This document shows, piece by piece, positions 17,694 through 26,812 of a stretch of 64,000 bases of DNA. Each line of letters begins with the position of its first letter. Positions within the stretch are counted from its first letter, which is position 1. Both the position numbers and the translations under genes were made by a program. The notes beneath the pieces are model-generated. The model saw only the letters and a program-made list of their open reading frames with translations, did not search any database and was not told where the DNA came from. The DNA is from Geobacter sp. (GTDB taxonomy: Bacteria; Desulfobacterota; Desulfuromonadia; Geobacterales; Geobacteraceae): NCBI GenBank assembly GCA_016177775.1, contig JACOUQ010000015.1:285354-349353 (forward strand), given 5' to 3'.

Positions 17694-20345
17694 ATGGACG
17701 TCATAACCACACACGTCAATGCCGATTTTGACTGCCTCGGGGCGATGGTTGCCGCCAGGAAGCTTTATCCCGAAGCGCTCATGGTATTCTCCGGTTCGCA
17801 GGAGAAGAGCATGCGCGACTTCTTCCTCAAGTCCACCGGCTACGTCCTCAATTTCCACCGTATCAAGGACATCGACTTCTCCGCCATCACCCGCCTCATT
17901 CTCGTCGACTGCCAGCACACTAGCCGCATCGGCAAATTTGCCGAGATCGTGGGGCGCCCCGGCCTGGAAATCCACATCTACGACCATCACCCGGAGACCC
18001 ACGGCGACATAGCACCGACAAGCGGCGAAATCCGGCTGTGCGGCTCCTCAACCGCCATTCTTGCCCGGATCCTCATGGATCGTGGCATCGAGGTGAACCC
18101 CACCGAGGCAACCCTCATGATGCTCGGCATCTATGAAGATACCGGTAATCTCACTTTTCCCTCCACCAGCGTCGACGACTATCGCGCCGCTTCTTGGCTC
18201 CTGGAGCGTGGAGCGAACCTCAATACCGTGGCCGAATTTGTGACCCAGGAGCTGACAGCAGAACAGATGTCGCTTCTTGGCGATCTTATCCGCTCTCTCA
18301 AGAATGTGACGCTGGATGGTGTCGAAGTTTCCGTTGCCCACGCCACGCGCGACTACTATGTAGGGGACATAGCGGTGCTCGCCCACATGATCCGGGATAT
18401 GGAAAACCTGCAGGCTATCTTCCTGGTGGTGGAGATGGGAAGCCGGGTGCACATGGTGGCGCGGAGCCGGGTGCCGGAAGTGGACGTGGGGGAGATTCTG
18501 CGGGAGTTCGGGGGAGGGGGGCATGCAACGGCGGCATCCGCCTCGGTAAAGGGCCTGACCCTGATCCAGGTGATGGAAAAGCTTTCCGGGGTCCTTTGCG
18601 CGAGAATCACACCGGCGCGGACCGCGCGTTTTCTGATGTCGACGCCGGTCAAGACGGTTTCTGCGGATACGACCATTGCCGAGGCGGGGGAGCTCCTGGT
18701 GAGGTATAACATCCACGCCATGCCGGTGATGCAGGACACCACGATGGTCGGGATCATCTCCCGGAATATCGTGGAGAAGTCTCTCTATCATGATCTGGGG
18801 CACCTGCTGGTCAGCGAATACATGCACACCGAGTTCCTGCGGGCCACCCCGGACACCGAAATCAGCGCAATCCAGGATTACATCATCGGCCAGAACCGGC
18901 GGTTCGTGCCGATCTTTGAAAACGAGCAGCTCGTGGGGGCTGTGACCCGCTCAGACCTGCTCCGCTACATGTATGCCGGGCTCAGGACCGGCCCCGAACC
19001 ATTGTACGATCTGGCCGTGGAAACGCTCCCGGAAAAGCGGCGCGGCATTGAGGGGGCCATGGCCAGACACTTGCCGCCCACCATATTGCGTCTGCTGCAG
19101 GAGATGGGGAGGGTGGGAGATGAGCTGGCCCTGCCGGTCTATGCCGTGGGGGGGTTCGTGCGGGACCTGCTCCTGCGCGTGGAGAACGTCGATGTGGACA
19201 TAACCGTTGAGGGAGACGGCATCCTGTTCGCGGAAACATTTGCCGGGGAGCGCGGTTGCCGGGTCAAAAGCCACGCCAAGTTCGGGACTGCCGTCATCAT
19301 CTTTCCGGACGGATTCAAGGTCGATGTTGCCAGCACGCGCCTGGAATATTACGAATCCCCCGGCGCGCTTCCCACTGTGGAGCGTTCATCGCTGAAACAT
19401 GATCTCTACCGGCGCGATTTTACTATCAATACTTTGGCAATTTGTCTCAACCGACAGAAGTTCGGCCAACTGATCGACTACTTCGGTGGTCAGCGGGATA
19501 TCTCCGAAAGGGTGATCAGGGTGCTGCACAACCTCTCCTTCGTGGAGGACCCGACCCGCGTGTTTCGGGCCGTACGCTTCGAGCAGCGCCTTGATTTCCA
19601 TATTGCCAGGCATACCGAAAATCTTGTCAAGAATGCCGTAAGGATGAATTTTCTGGAAAAGCTCGGGGGGCGTCGTCTTTTGACGGAACTGATCCTGATT
19701 CTGCGTGAAAGGGACCCCCTCAAGGGGATAGAGCGGATGGCCTCCTTCAATCTGCTGCAATACCTGCATCCGGAACTGAAGCTCGACCTGGAGACCAGGC
19801 GAGTGCTGGAAGAGGCGCACCGGATAGTCTCGTGGTACGAACTGCTTTTTCTCGATCAACCTTACGAGAGATGGGGGGTCTATTTCCTGTCCCTCTGCCA
19901 GGGGTTGGACAGTGACCAGTTCTGGGGGGCGTGCATCAGGTTGTCGGTGCCCGAGCATTATCGCGATAAGCTTTTAGAGTCGCGGAAGCGGGGCGAAGCC
20001 ATTTTGCAGGCCATGCAACGGGAAATCGGCCGGGGGCGCGAGATCAGGAAGAGTGAGGTTTACAGGTGGATGCTCGGCATGGCGGTGGAGGTACTGCTGT
20101 ACACGATGGCTAAGACCGATGATGAGGAGGTGAAGAAGCATATATCCCTCTATTTCACGCATCTCCAAGGGGTCCATCGCAGGATTGGCGGCGAGGAACT
20201 GAAACGGCTCGGGGTCCCACGCGGGCCTTTGTTTGGCAAAATCCTGGACGAGGTACTGTCCGCCTGCCTGGACGGTGAAGCCGTGACTCTGGAAGACGAA
20301 TTGAGAATCGCGGGGAAAGCTGCCAAAGTGCTTATGCACCAATGA
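17694..20345 (+). CDS. DHH-CBS-tRNA nucleotidyltransferase fusion
   Basis: An 883-residue multidomain protein. Residues 1-310 form a DHH/DHHA1 phosphoesterase (VNADFDCLGA, YDHHPE, and GGGGHATAAS of DHHA1). Two CBS domains follow at about 312-430. The remainder is a class II nucleotidyltransferase of the CCA-adding/poly(A) polymerase family, with the AVGGFVRDLLL motif and the catalytic DVDIT. The tail is helical RNA-binding sequence. It probably repairs or adds tRNA 3' ends, with the CBS pair sensing adenosine nucleotides and the DHH part removing nucleotides or degrading short RNAs. Such fusions are known in deltaproteobacteria and some other phyla. The start at 17694 has no strong ribosome binding site. 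Confidence 0.88.
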   Translation: MDVITTHVNADFDCLGAMVAARKLYPEALMVFSGSQEKSMRDFFLKSTGYVLNFHRIKDIDFSAITRLILVDCQHTSRIGKFAEIVGRPGLEIHIYDHHPETHGDIAPTSGEIRLCGSSTAILARILMDRGIEVNPTEATLMMLGIYEDTGNLTFPSTSVDDYRAASWLLERGANLNTVAEFVTQELTAEQMSLLGDLIRSLKNVTLDGVEVSVAHATRDYYVGDIAVLAHMIRDMENLQAIFLVVEMGSRVHMVARSRVPEVDVGEILREFGGGGHATAASASVKGLTLIQVMEKLSGVLCARITPARTARFLMSTPVKTVSADTTIAEAGELLVRYNIHAMPVMQDTTMVGIISRNIVEKSLYHDLGHLLVSEYMHTEFLRATPDTEISAIQDYIIGQNRRFVPIFENEQLVGAVTRSDLLRYMYAGLRTGPEPLYDLAVETLPEKRRGIEGAMARHLPPTILRLLQEMGRVGDELALPVYAVGGFVRDLLLRVENVDVDITVEGDGILFAETFAGERGCRVKSHAKFGTAVIIFPDGFKVDVASTRLEYYESPGALPTVERSSLKHDLYRRDFTINTLAICLNRQKFGQLIDYFGGQRDISERVIRVLHNLSFVEDPTRVFRAVRFEQRLDFHIARHTENLVKNAVRMNFLEKLGGRRLLTELILILRERDPLKGIERMASFNLLQYLHPELKLDLETRRVLEEAHRIVSWYELLFLDQPYERWGVYFLSLCQGLDSDQFWGACIRLSVPEHYRDKLLESRKRGEAILQAMQREIGRGREIRKSEVYRWMLGMAVEVLLYTMAKTDDEEVKKHISLYFTHLQGVHRRIGGEELKRLGVPRGPLFGKILDEVLSACLDGEAVTLEDELRIAGKAAKVLMHQ

Positions 20346-20595
20346 AGCGGCGGCTTTCGATTGTAGTAATATTCCGGAATAAAACGGATTTCTCCTGCTG
20401 TTGCCATCACTTTGCCGCGAAAAGGCGGCGCCTTATTCAAGCTCCCGACCGTAAAATCAAGCTTAGTCCATTCTAATCCCCAAGACTCCCAACTGCTGGC
20501 GATTTGGCAAAGATGATCGCAAATGAATATTTTGGCACTGGAGTTGCTTCCAAATAGATCAAGACGACCTGTAAGACGTAAAGCGAGGTACAGGG

Positions 20596-20982
20596 ATGCA
20601 AAAAATGAAAAGAATCTTTTCGCTACTCTTCTCGCTGCTCTGCGTTTCCGGTTGGTCGCTCCCCTGTTATGCGGGGGACAACGACATGAAGGACGTCTTC
20701 CAGAGTGCGGTTTACGGGGGATTGACCGGCGTGGTGGTCGGGGCTGCCGTTCTGGCCTTTACCGACAAGCCTGGTGACCATCTGGATTACCTTGGATATG
20801 GCGCCGCCGCAGGTACGCTGGCCGGAACCGCGTACGGAATTTTCGTGAAGACGCGCTCCCTGGCCGAGGTGGAAAACGGGAAGGTCAAGTTTGCCATTCC
20901 TACCGTCATGCCCAGTGTCAGGGAAGGGAATGCCAGCTCTTCGATGATGATTACTGCGGAGTTGATCCGGGGTAAGTTCTGA
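20596..20982 (+). CDS. small secreted protein of unknown function
   Basis: 128 residues with a classical signal peptide: basic start, hydrophobic core, and likely cleavage after CYAG near residue 27. The mature part holds a glycine/alanine-rich segment (about 40-75) that could insert in a membrane like glycine-zipper proteins, then a conserved-looking tail. AGGTACAGGG precedes the ATG. I do not recognise a family. The 250 bases before it (20346-20595) show only a weak hairpin near 20413 and no clear promoter. A terminator follows. Confidence 0.6.
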   Translation: MQKMKRIFSLLFSLLCVSGWSLPCYAGDNDMKDVFQSAVYGGLTGVVVGAAVLAFTDKPGDHLDYLGYGAAAGTLAGTAYGIFVKTRSLAEVENGKVKFAIPTVMPSVREGNASSSMMITAELIRGKF

Positions 20983-21008
20983 TTTGATATGGAATTGAAT
21001 GGATGACG

Positions 21009-21035
21009 GGGTGGCCGAAAGGCCACCCTTTTTTT
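21009..21035 (+). terminator. intrinsic terminator
   Basis: An 8-bp GC-rich stem (GGGTGGCC, 21009-21016, with GGCCACCC, 21021-21028) closes a GAAA loop and is followed by seven T. It serves the small secreted protein gene on the plus strand and lies directly after the bioA stop on the other strand. Confidence 0.9.
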
Positions 21036-22392
21036 ATGCCGTGACCGCCTTGATGGACGCTTCCACGCCGTCCATCAGGGTTTCCAGCTCTTCCAGCGAA
21101 ATAACCAGAGGGGGGAAGACAACCACCACATTCCCCAGCGGCCTGAGAAACAGGCCGTGTTTGCGCGCCTCCAGACAGACCTTCATACCCATCCGCTTCT
21201 CCCACGGGTAGGAGGTGCGGCTCTCTTTGTCGGCTACCAGTTCTATCCCCGCAGCAAGGCCGATGTGGCGGATATCTCCCACATGGTCAAGTCCAGCAAG
21301 TTTCTCCAATCGCTCCGACAGGTAACCGATTTTCGGCTGCATATTCTCCAGCACACGGTCCGTTTCGAACAGCTCCAGGCTGGCCAGGGCCGCAGCGCAG
21401 GCGAGCGGGTTGCCGGTAAAGGTGTGGCCGTGGAAAAAGGTCTTCAGCTCCGCGTAGTTGCCCAAATAGGCATTGTAGACCCTTTGCGTCGCCATGGTGA
21501 CGGCCAGCGGCATGTATCCCGCGGTGATCCCCTTGGAGAGGGCCATGATGTCAGGCGATACATTTTCCTGTTCGCATGCGAACATAGTGCCGGTCCTGCC
21601 GAAGCCGGTGGCGACTTCGTCGGCGATCATCAGCACATCGTATCTGTCGCAAAGCTCCCGGACCCTGCGCACAAAGCCTGTCGGCTGCACGATCATCCCA
21701 CCCGCCCCCTGGAGCAAGGGCTCAATCACCAGGCCGGCCAGCTCCTCGGCATGGGTGGCCATGAGGCGTTCCAACTCGTCCAGGCAATGCTGACCACAGG
21801 TGTTGATGTCGGTGCACCCCGCCTCGCAGTGGTAGCAGTAGGGGGAAGGGGCCTGGATGGTTTTGAAGAGGAGCGGCCGGAAAACGCCGTGGAAGAGGTC
21901 GATGCCGCCGACGCTCACGGAGCCGATGGTGTCCCCGTGGTAGGCATGGCGGAAGGTCAGGAATTTCGTTTTTTGGGATTGCCCCAGGTGCCGCCAGTAC
22001 TGGAAGGCCATCTTGATGCCGACCTCCACGGCGGTGGAGCCGTTGTCGGAATAGAAGACCTTGCACAGTCCAGTGGGGGCGATGTCCACGAGGCGCTTGG
22101 CGAGGAAGATCGATGTGTCGTTCGCCAGACCGAGGAGAGTCGAGTGTTCGAGCCGGTCGATCTGGGCCTTGACAGCCTCGTTGATCTCCGGCCGGCAGTG
22201 TCCATGAACATTGGTCCAGATGGAGGCCACGCCGTCCAGGTAGCGGTTGCCGTCGGAGTCGATCAGGTAGACCCCTTCGCCCCTCGTGATGACGATGGGG
22301 TTTTCCGCCTCCCAGTCGCGCATCTGCGTGAAGGGGTGCCAGATGTACTTTTTGTCCCAAGCCTGCAATGTGGCGGTATCCGGCATATCCAT
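21034..22392 (-). CDS. bioA: adenosylmethionine-8-amino-7-oxononanoate aminotransferase
   Basis: PLP enzyme that turns KAPA into DAPA using S-adenosylmethionine as amino donor in biotin synthesis. 452 residues. The N-terminal WHPFTQM segment, the PLP-binding lysine in LSKGITAGY (about residue 285) and the HGHTFTGNPLA segment mark BioA. Its own AAGG ribosome binding site lies just upstream. Last gene of bioB-bioD-bioA; the bioD-bioA gap is almost filled by a 7-bp tandem repeat. Confidence 0.96.
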   Translation of the reverse strand: MDMPDTATLQAWDKKYIWHPFTQMRDWEAENPIVITRGEGVYLIDSDGNRYLDGVASIWTNVHGHCRPEINEAVKAQIDRLEHSTLLGLANDTSIFLAKRLVDIAPTGLCKVFYSDNGSTAVEVGIKMAFQYWRHLGQSQKTKFLTFRHAYHGDTIGSVSVGGIDLFHGVFRPLLFKTIQAPSPYCYHCEAGCTDINTCGQHCLDELERLMATHAEELAGLVIEPLLQGAGGMIVQPTGFVRRVRELCDRYDVLMIADEVATGFGRTGTMFACEQENVSPDIMALSKGITAGYMPLAVTMATQRVYNAYLGNYAELKTFFHGHTFTGNPLACAAALASLELFETDRVLENMQPKIGYLSERLEKLAGLDHVGDIRHIGLAAGIELVADKESRTSYPWEKRMGMKVCLEARKHGLFLRPLGNVVVVFPPLVISLEELETLMDGVEASIKAVTA

Positions 22393-22424
22393 ACCTTGTT
22401 TCCTTGTATCGGGTTTTAAACCTT

Positions 22425-23243
<819 letters not shown>

Positions 23244-23257
<14 letters not shown>

Positions 23258-24266
23258 ATTTATCTCCCCGCTTTTCACAACACCCTTCCACCGTAAGCTC
23301 TAGGTCGCGCAGCATCTGCCAGTCCTGATCCGGGTCGCGGCCGGTGGTGGTCAGGTAATTGCCGATCATGGTTCCGTTGGCGCCGGCCAGGAACATCCAT
23401 GATTGCAAGTCCCGCAGGTTCTTTTCCCGGCCGCCGCAGACCGTGATCCGCTTGGTCGGTAGGATGAACCGGAACAGGGCGATGGTCTGCAAGCATTCCA
23501 TCGGCGTGATGTTGCTGGCTCCGGCCAGACGCGTCCCCTCAATGGGGTTGAGGAAATTGAGCGGCACCGAATCCACGCCCAGCTCCCGCAGTGTAAGGGC
23601 CATCTCGATCCGCTGCGCAACCGTTTCGCCCAAGCCGAAGATGCCGCCGCAGCAGACCTTGAGCCCGGCCTGCTTCACGGCATGGACGGTTGCCACGTCT
23701 TCCTCGTAGTTGTGGGTGGAGCAGATGTTGGGAAAGAAGCTGCGGGCAGTCTCCAGGTTGTGGTGATAGGTCTCCATTCCTGCGTCCCGCAAGGCACTGG
23801 CTGTTTCAAAATCGATGATCCCCAGGGAGCAGGAGGGGGTGATGCCGGTCTCGGTCTTGATCCGCCGGATTGCCCTGCAAATTCGCTCCAGTTCTTCACC
23901 TTTGCTGATGGTGGTGCCGCTGGTGATGATGCCGTAACAGCTCGATCCGTTTTGCTCGGCTTCCCTGGCGCAGGCCACCATCCGTTCCTCATCCACCAGA
24001 GCGTAGACGGGGGCATTAGTGTCATGGTGGGCCGATTGGGCGCAGAAGGCGCAGTTTTCCGGGCAGCGACCCGATTTGGCGTTTATGATGGAGCAGAGAT
24101 GGACGGCGGTGCCGACGAAATGCTCCTTTATTCTGTTCGCCTCGGCAAGGATGAAGAAGAAGTCGGGGCCGGTCGCGGCAGCAAGTTCCATGACATCTGT
24201 TTCGGTCAGCGGGAAGTGGTCCACGACCTTGTCGGCGAAATGGGCAATGCGTTCTCTCGTAGTCAT
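23244..24266 (-). CDS. bioB: biotin synthase
   Basis: Radical SAM enzyme that inserts sulfur into dethiobiotin. The 4Fe-4S ligands are Cys68, Cys72 and Cys75 in CPENCAFC, after the usual HLCSIINAKSG. 340 residues. The ATG at 24266 has GGAGG seven bases upstream, so the longer in-frame reading from 24341 is rejected; that reading also runs through the operator. First gene of the biotin operon, controlled by the BirA-type operator at 24310-24341. Confidence 0.96.
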
Positions 24267-24309
24267 GCAGAATACCTCCGGATTTTGACTTATCACGGAG
24301 CAACGACGA

Positions 24310-24341
24310 TTGTCAACTCTTAATTCGGCTTTGGTTGACAA
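24310..24341 (-). promoter_or_regulatory. BirA-type biotin operator overlapping the bioB promoter
   Basis: TTGTCAACT and GGTTGACAA are separated by 14 bases. This fits the known BirA box (TTGTAAACC-N14/15-GGTTTACAA type), with inner arms TTGTCAAC/GTTGACAA fully complementary. On the minus strand the half-site nearer bioB contains TTGACA (24311-24316), a plausible -35 box, with a GATAAG-like -10 about 17 bases on. Binding of biotinyl-AMP-charged BirA would block this promoter. Confidence 0.8.
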
Positions 24342-24445
24342 CCCGTTTCCAAAGCCACATCTTTCGGCTTTCTGTCTGAAAAAAACGCTTGCTTTTTAGC
24401 TGGTCGCGTGCTAAAAAAACTTTACAAGTTAATGTTCACTTCAAA

Positions 24446-24474
24446 AGTGAGCTCCTCCAGCTCGCTTTTTTTAT
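24446..24474 (+). terminator. leader terminator or attenuator before rimP
   Basis: An 8-bp stem with one G-U pair (AGTGAGCT, 24446-24453, with AGCTCGCT, 24459-24466) is followed by TTTTTTATTTT. It ends only about 13 bases before the rimP start, so it lies within the operon leader. It may control entry into rimP-nusA, since the operon itself encodes the elongation factor NusA. Confidence 0.6.
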
Positions 24475-24488
24475 TTTCAGGATAGCAA

Positions 24489-24974
24489 ATGGCAAAGGGT
24501 GGCGTCGACATAGCAGCGCGGGTTACCGGACTGGTGCTGCCGCTTCTCGATTCGATGGGGCTTGAGTTGGTGGATCTCGAATACAAGCCCGAGGGGCACG
24601 GAAAGGTGCTGCGCCTGTACGTCGACAAGCCGGGGGGGGTGACCCTCGACGACTGTAGCGCGGTAAGCCGCGAATTGTCGGAGTTGCTCGATGTCGAGGA
24701 CTTCATTCGTGACAGATACACCCTTGAAGTCTCGTCGCCGGGGATCAACCGTCCCCTGAAGTCCGATGCCGATTACCGCCGCTATACGGGGCGCCTGGTG
24801 AAGATCAGGACCTTCGAGCTGCTGGAGGACGAGGCGGGTAACCAGCGCAAGACCTTTCTGGGCGAGTTGCTCGGGATGGAGGAGGGCGTGGTTACGGTCC
24901 GGCTTTCGGAAGGACCGCTGGCGCGCATTCCTGTTGAGAAGATCGCCAAGGCGAACCTGGAATACGAATTCTGA
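24489..24974 (+). CDS. rimP: ribosome maturation factor RimP
   Basis: Assists assembly of the 30S subunit. 161 residues with the family pattern: N-terminal domain with LGLELVDLEYKPEG-like sequence (here GLELVDLEYKPEGHGKVLR), the LDDCSAVSRELSELLD segment, and EVSSPGINRPL. First gene of the translation/RNA operon; nusA follows after 35 bases. Confidence 0.95.
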   Translation: MAKGGVDIAARVTGLVLPLLDSMGLELVDLEYKPEGHGKVLRLYVDKPGGVTLDDCSAVSRELSELLDVEDFIRDRYTLEVSSPGINRPLKSDADYRRYTGRLVKIRTFELLEDEAGNQRKTFLGELLGMEEGVVTVRLSEGPLARIPVEKIAKANLEYEF

Positions 24975-25009
24975 TTTATTTTCACTGATTCCAATAAAGG
25001 AGATCCAAC

Positions 25010-26206
25010 GTGGATGCCAGTGTAAATCTCAAGCATACCATTGATCAAATCGTGAAGGAGAAGGGGATCGACCGAAGCATCGTTGTCGAGGCCCTGGAGC
25101 AGGCGGTCCTTACCGCGGCTAACAAGAAATTCCGCAACACCCGCGATCTCGAGGCTCATTACAACGAGGAAGTCGGCGAGGTGGAGCTTTTCGAGTTCGT
25201 TACGGTGGTCGAGGATGTGCAGGATTCCTATCGTGAGATCACGCTGGAGGAAGCCCGGGAGGAAGACCCCGAGGTGGAGTTCGGCGATTCCATCGGCATG
25301 AAGCTCGATTCCAGCTCTTTCAGCCGCATCGCTGCACAGACCGCCAAGCAGATCATCATTCAGAAGGTGCGCGAAGCAGAGCGGGAAAACATTTTCAACG
25401 ACTACCGCGACCGCAAGGGTGAACTGATTACGGGGATGGTGCGCCGCTTCGAGAAAGGCGAGCTGGTGATCGACCTGGGACGGGCCGAGGCAATTCTCTC
25501 CCACAAGGAGCAGGCCCCCCGCGAGGTCTATCGCCAAGGGGACCGGATCAAGGCGTACATCTACGATGTCCGCATGACACCGAAAGGGCCCCAGATACTC
25601 CTTTCCCGCGTCAATTCCCAGATGCTGGCAAAGCTGTTCGAGGAAGAGGTGCCGGAAATCGCTGAAGGGATCGTAGAAGTCAAGACTGTTGTGCGGGAGC
25701 CGGGGAGCCGCGCCAAGGTGGCTGTCTACTCCAACGACGCCAGCGTCGATCCGGTCGGAGCCTGCGTCGGCATGCGCGGTGCCAGGGTGCAGAATGTGGT
25801 TTCCGAGCTGCGCGGCGAGAAGATCGACATCATCCCCTGGTCCGAAGATGTTGCCCGTTTCGCGTGCAATGCTCTTTCGCCGGCCGTTGTTTCCCGTGTC
25901 TACGTAGACGACTCCAGCCGGAGCATGGAAATCATCGTTGCCGACGACCAGTTGTCTCTGGCCATCGGTAAGCGGGGCCAGAACGTTCGCCTCGCCGCCA
26001 AGCTGGTCGGCTGGAGGATCGACATCAAGACCGAATCGGCTTCCACCGAGGGAGAGGCAGCGGAATACGCCTCCTATGACGGGACGGCCGAGGAAGAACC
26101 TGAGGAGCCGGTGCAGACCGAAGAAGCCGGCGAGGGCATCGCTGCTGAAGCTGAAGCTGGTGCTGAAGCTGGTGCTGAAGCTTCGGTGGAGGAAGAGACC
26201 GAATAG
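25010..26206 (+). CDS. nusA: transcription termination/antitermination factor NusA
   Basis: Binds RNA polymerase and controls pausing, termination and antitermination. An N-terminal polymerase-binding domain (1-125), an S1 domain (about 130-200) and two KH domains (about 205-345, with [13 protein letters not shown] and [13 protein letters not shown]) are present. The last 50 residues are acidic, with a short [11 protein letters not shown] repeat, replacing the longer C-terminal repeats of enterobacterial NusA. The start is GTG behind AAAGGAGAT. Confidence 0.95.
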   Translation: MDASVNLKHTIDQIVKEKGIDRSIVVEALEQAVLTAANKKFRNTRDLEAHYNEEVGEVELFEFVTVVEDVQDSYREITLEEAREEDPEVEFGDSIGMKLDSSSFSRIAAQTAKQIIIQKVREAERENIFNDYRDRKGELITGMVRRFEKGELVIDLGRAEAILSHKEQAPREVYRQGDRIKAYIYDVRMTPKGPQILLSRVNSQMLAKLFEEEVPEIAEGIVEVKTVVREPGSRAKVAVYSNDASVDPVGACVGMRGARVQNVVSELRGEKIDIIPWSEDVARFACNALSPAVVSRVYVDDSSRSMEIIVADDQLSLAIGKRGQNVRLAAKLVGWRIDIKTESASTEGEAAEYASYDGTAEEEPEEPVQTEEAGEGIAAEAEAGAEAGAEASVEEETE

Positions 26207-26209
26207 ACC

Positions 26210-26812
26210 ATGCCGAAAGAGCTGCCCCAGAGAAGCTGCATCGCCTGCCGGCAGGTTCTGCCCAAGGCAAGCCTGCTCAGGTTCGTTCAGGCCCCTGATT
26301 TGACCCTTGTTCCTGATTTGCAGGGTAAGTTGCCCGGACGCGGCGCCTATACATGCGTGAAGCGCAGCTGCGTTCAGCAGGCATTGGCCAGAAAGCAGTT
26401 TTCACGGGCATTCAAAGGGAATGTTACGTTGCCTCCTGCAGATGAACTGGTTCGGCAGGTCGTTGGGTTCATGGAGGCCCGGGTCACTTCCTATCTGGCC
26501 TTGGCCAACAAGGCCGGCAAAATCGTTTCCGGCAACGAACAGGTAATGGACTTCCTGCGCAAGGGTAAAAAGGGTGTCCTTGTCGTGGCTTCGGACATAT
26601 CCCCGGACATCGGGGAAAAGCTGCTCCAGACTGCCAGGCGCAGCAACATGGACTGTTTCTCGTTTTCCACGAAGGATGCGCTTGGGGCGCTGCTCGGTAA
26701 AGGGCTACGCAGCGCGCTGATCGTCACGGAGAGCGGGTTTCTCGACGTTATACGGAACGAAATGGGCAAATATAGAAACTTCCTTGAGGGAGGGGCGATA
26801 GAGAATGGGTAA
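26210..26812 (+). CDS. YlxR-L7Ae/YlxQ fusion RNA-binding protein
   Basis: 200 residues in two parts. Residues 1-90 are a YlxR/DUF448 domain (RSCIACRQV and GRGAYTC). Residues 95-190 are an L7Ae-like RNA-binding domain ([25 protein letters not shown]). In Bacillus the two are separate adjacent genes, ylxR and ylxQ, in the nusA-infB operon; here they are joined. It starts three bases after nusA and overlaps infB by eight bases. Confidence 0.9.
   Translation: MPKELPQRSCIACRQVLPKASLLRFVQAPDLTLVPDLQGKLPGRGAYTCVKRSCVQQALARKQFSRAFKGNVTLPPADELVRQVVGFMEARVTSYLALANKAGKIVSGNEQVMDFLRKGKKGVLVVASDISPDIGEKLLQTARRSNMDCFSFSTKDALGALLGKGLRSALIVTESGFLDVIRNEMGKYRNFLEGGAIENG

Noticed and set aside
24267..24341. 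Longer N-terminus for BioB
   Set aside because: It would cover the operator and promoter; the ATG at 24266 has a strong ribosome binding site and gives the usual BioB length.
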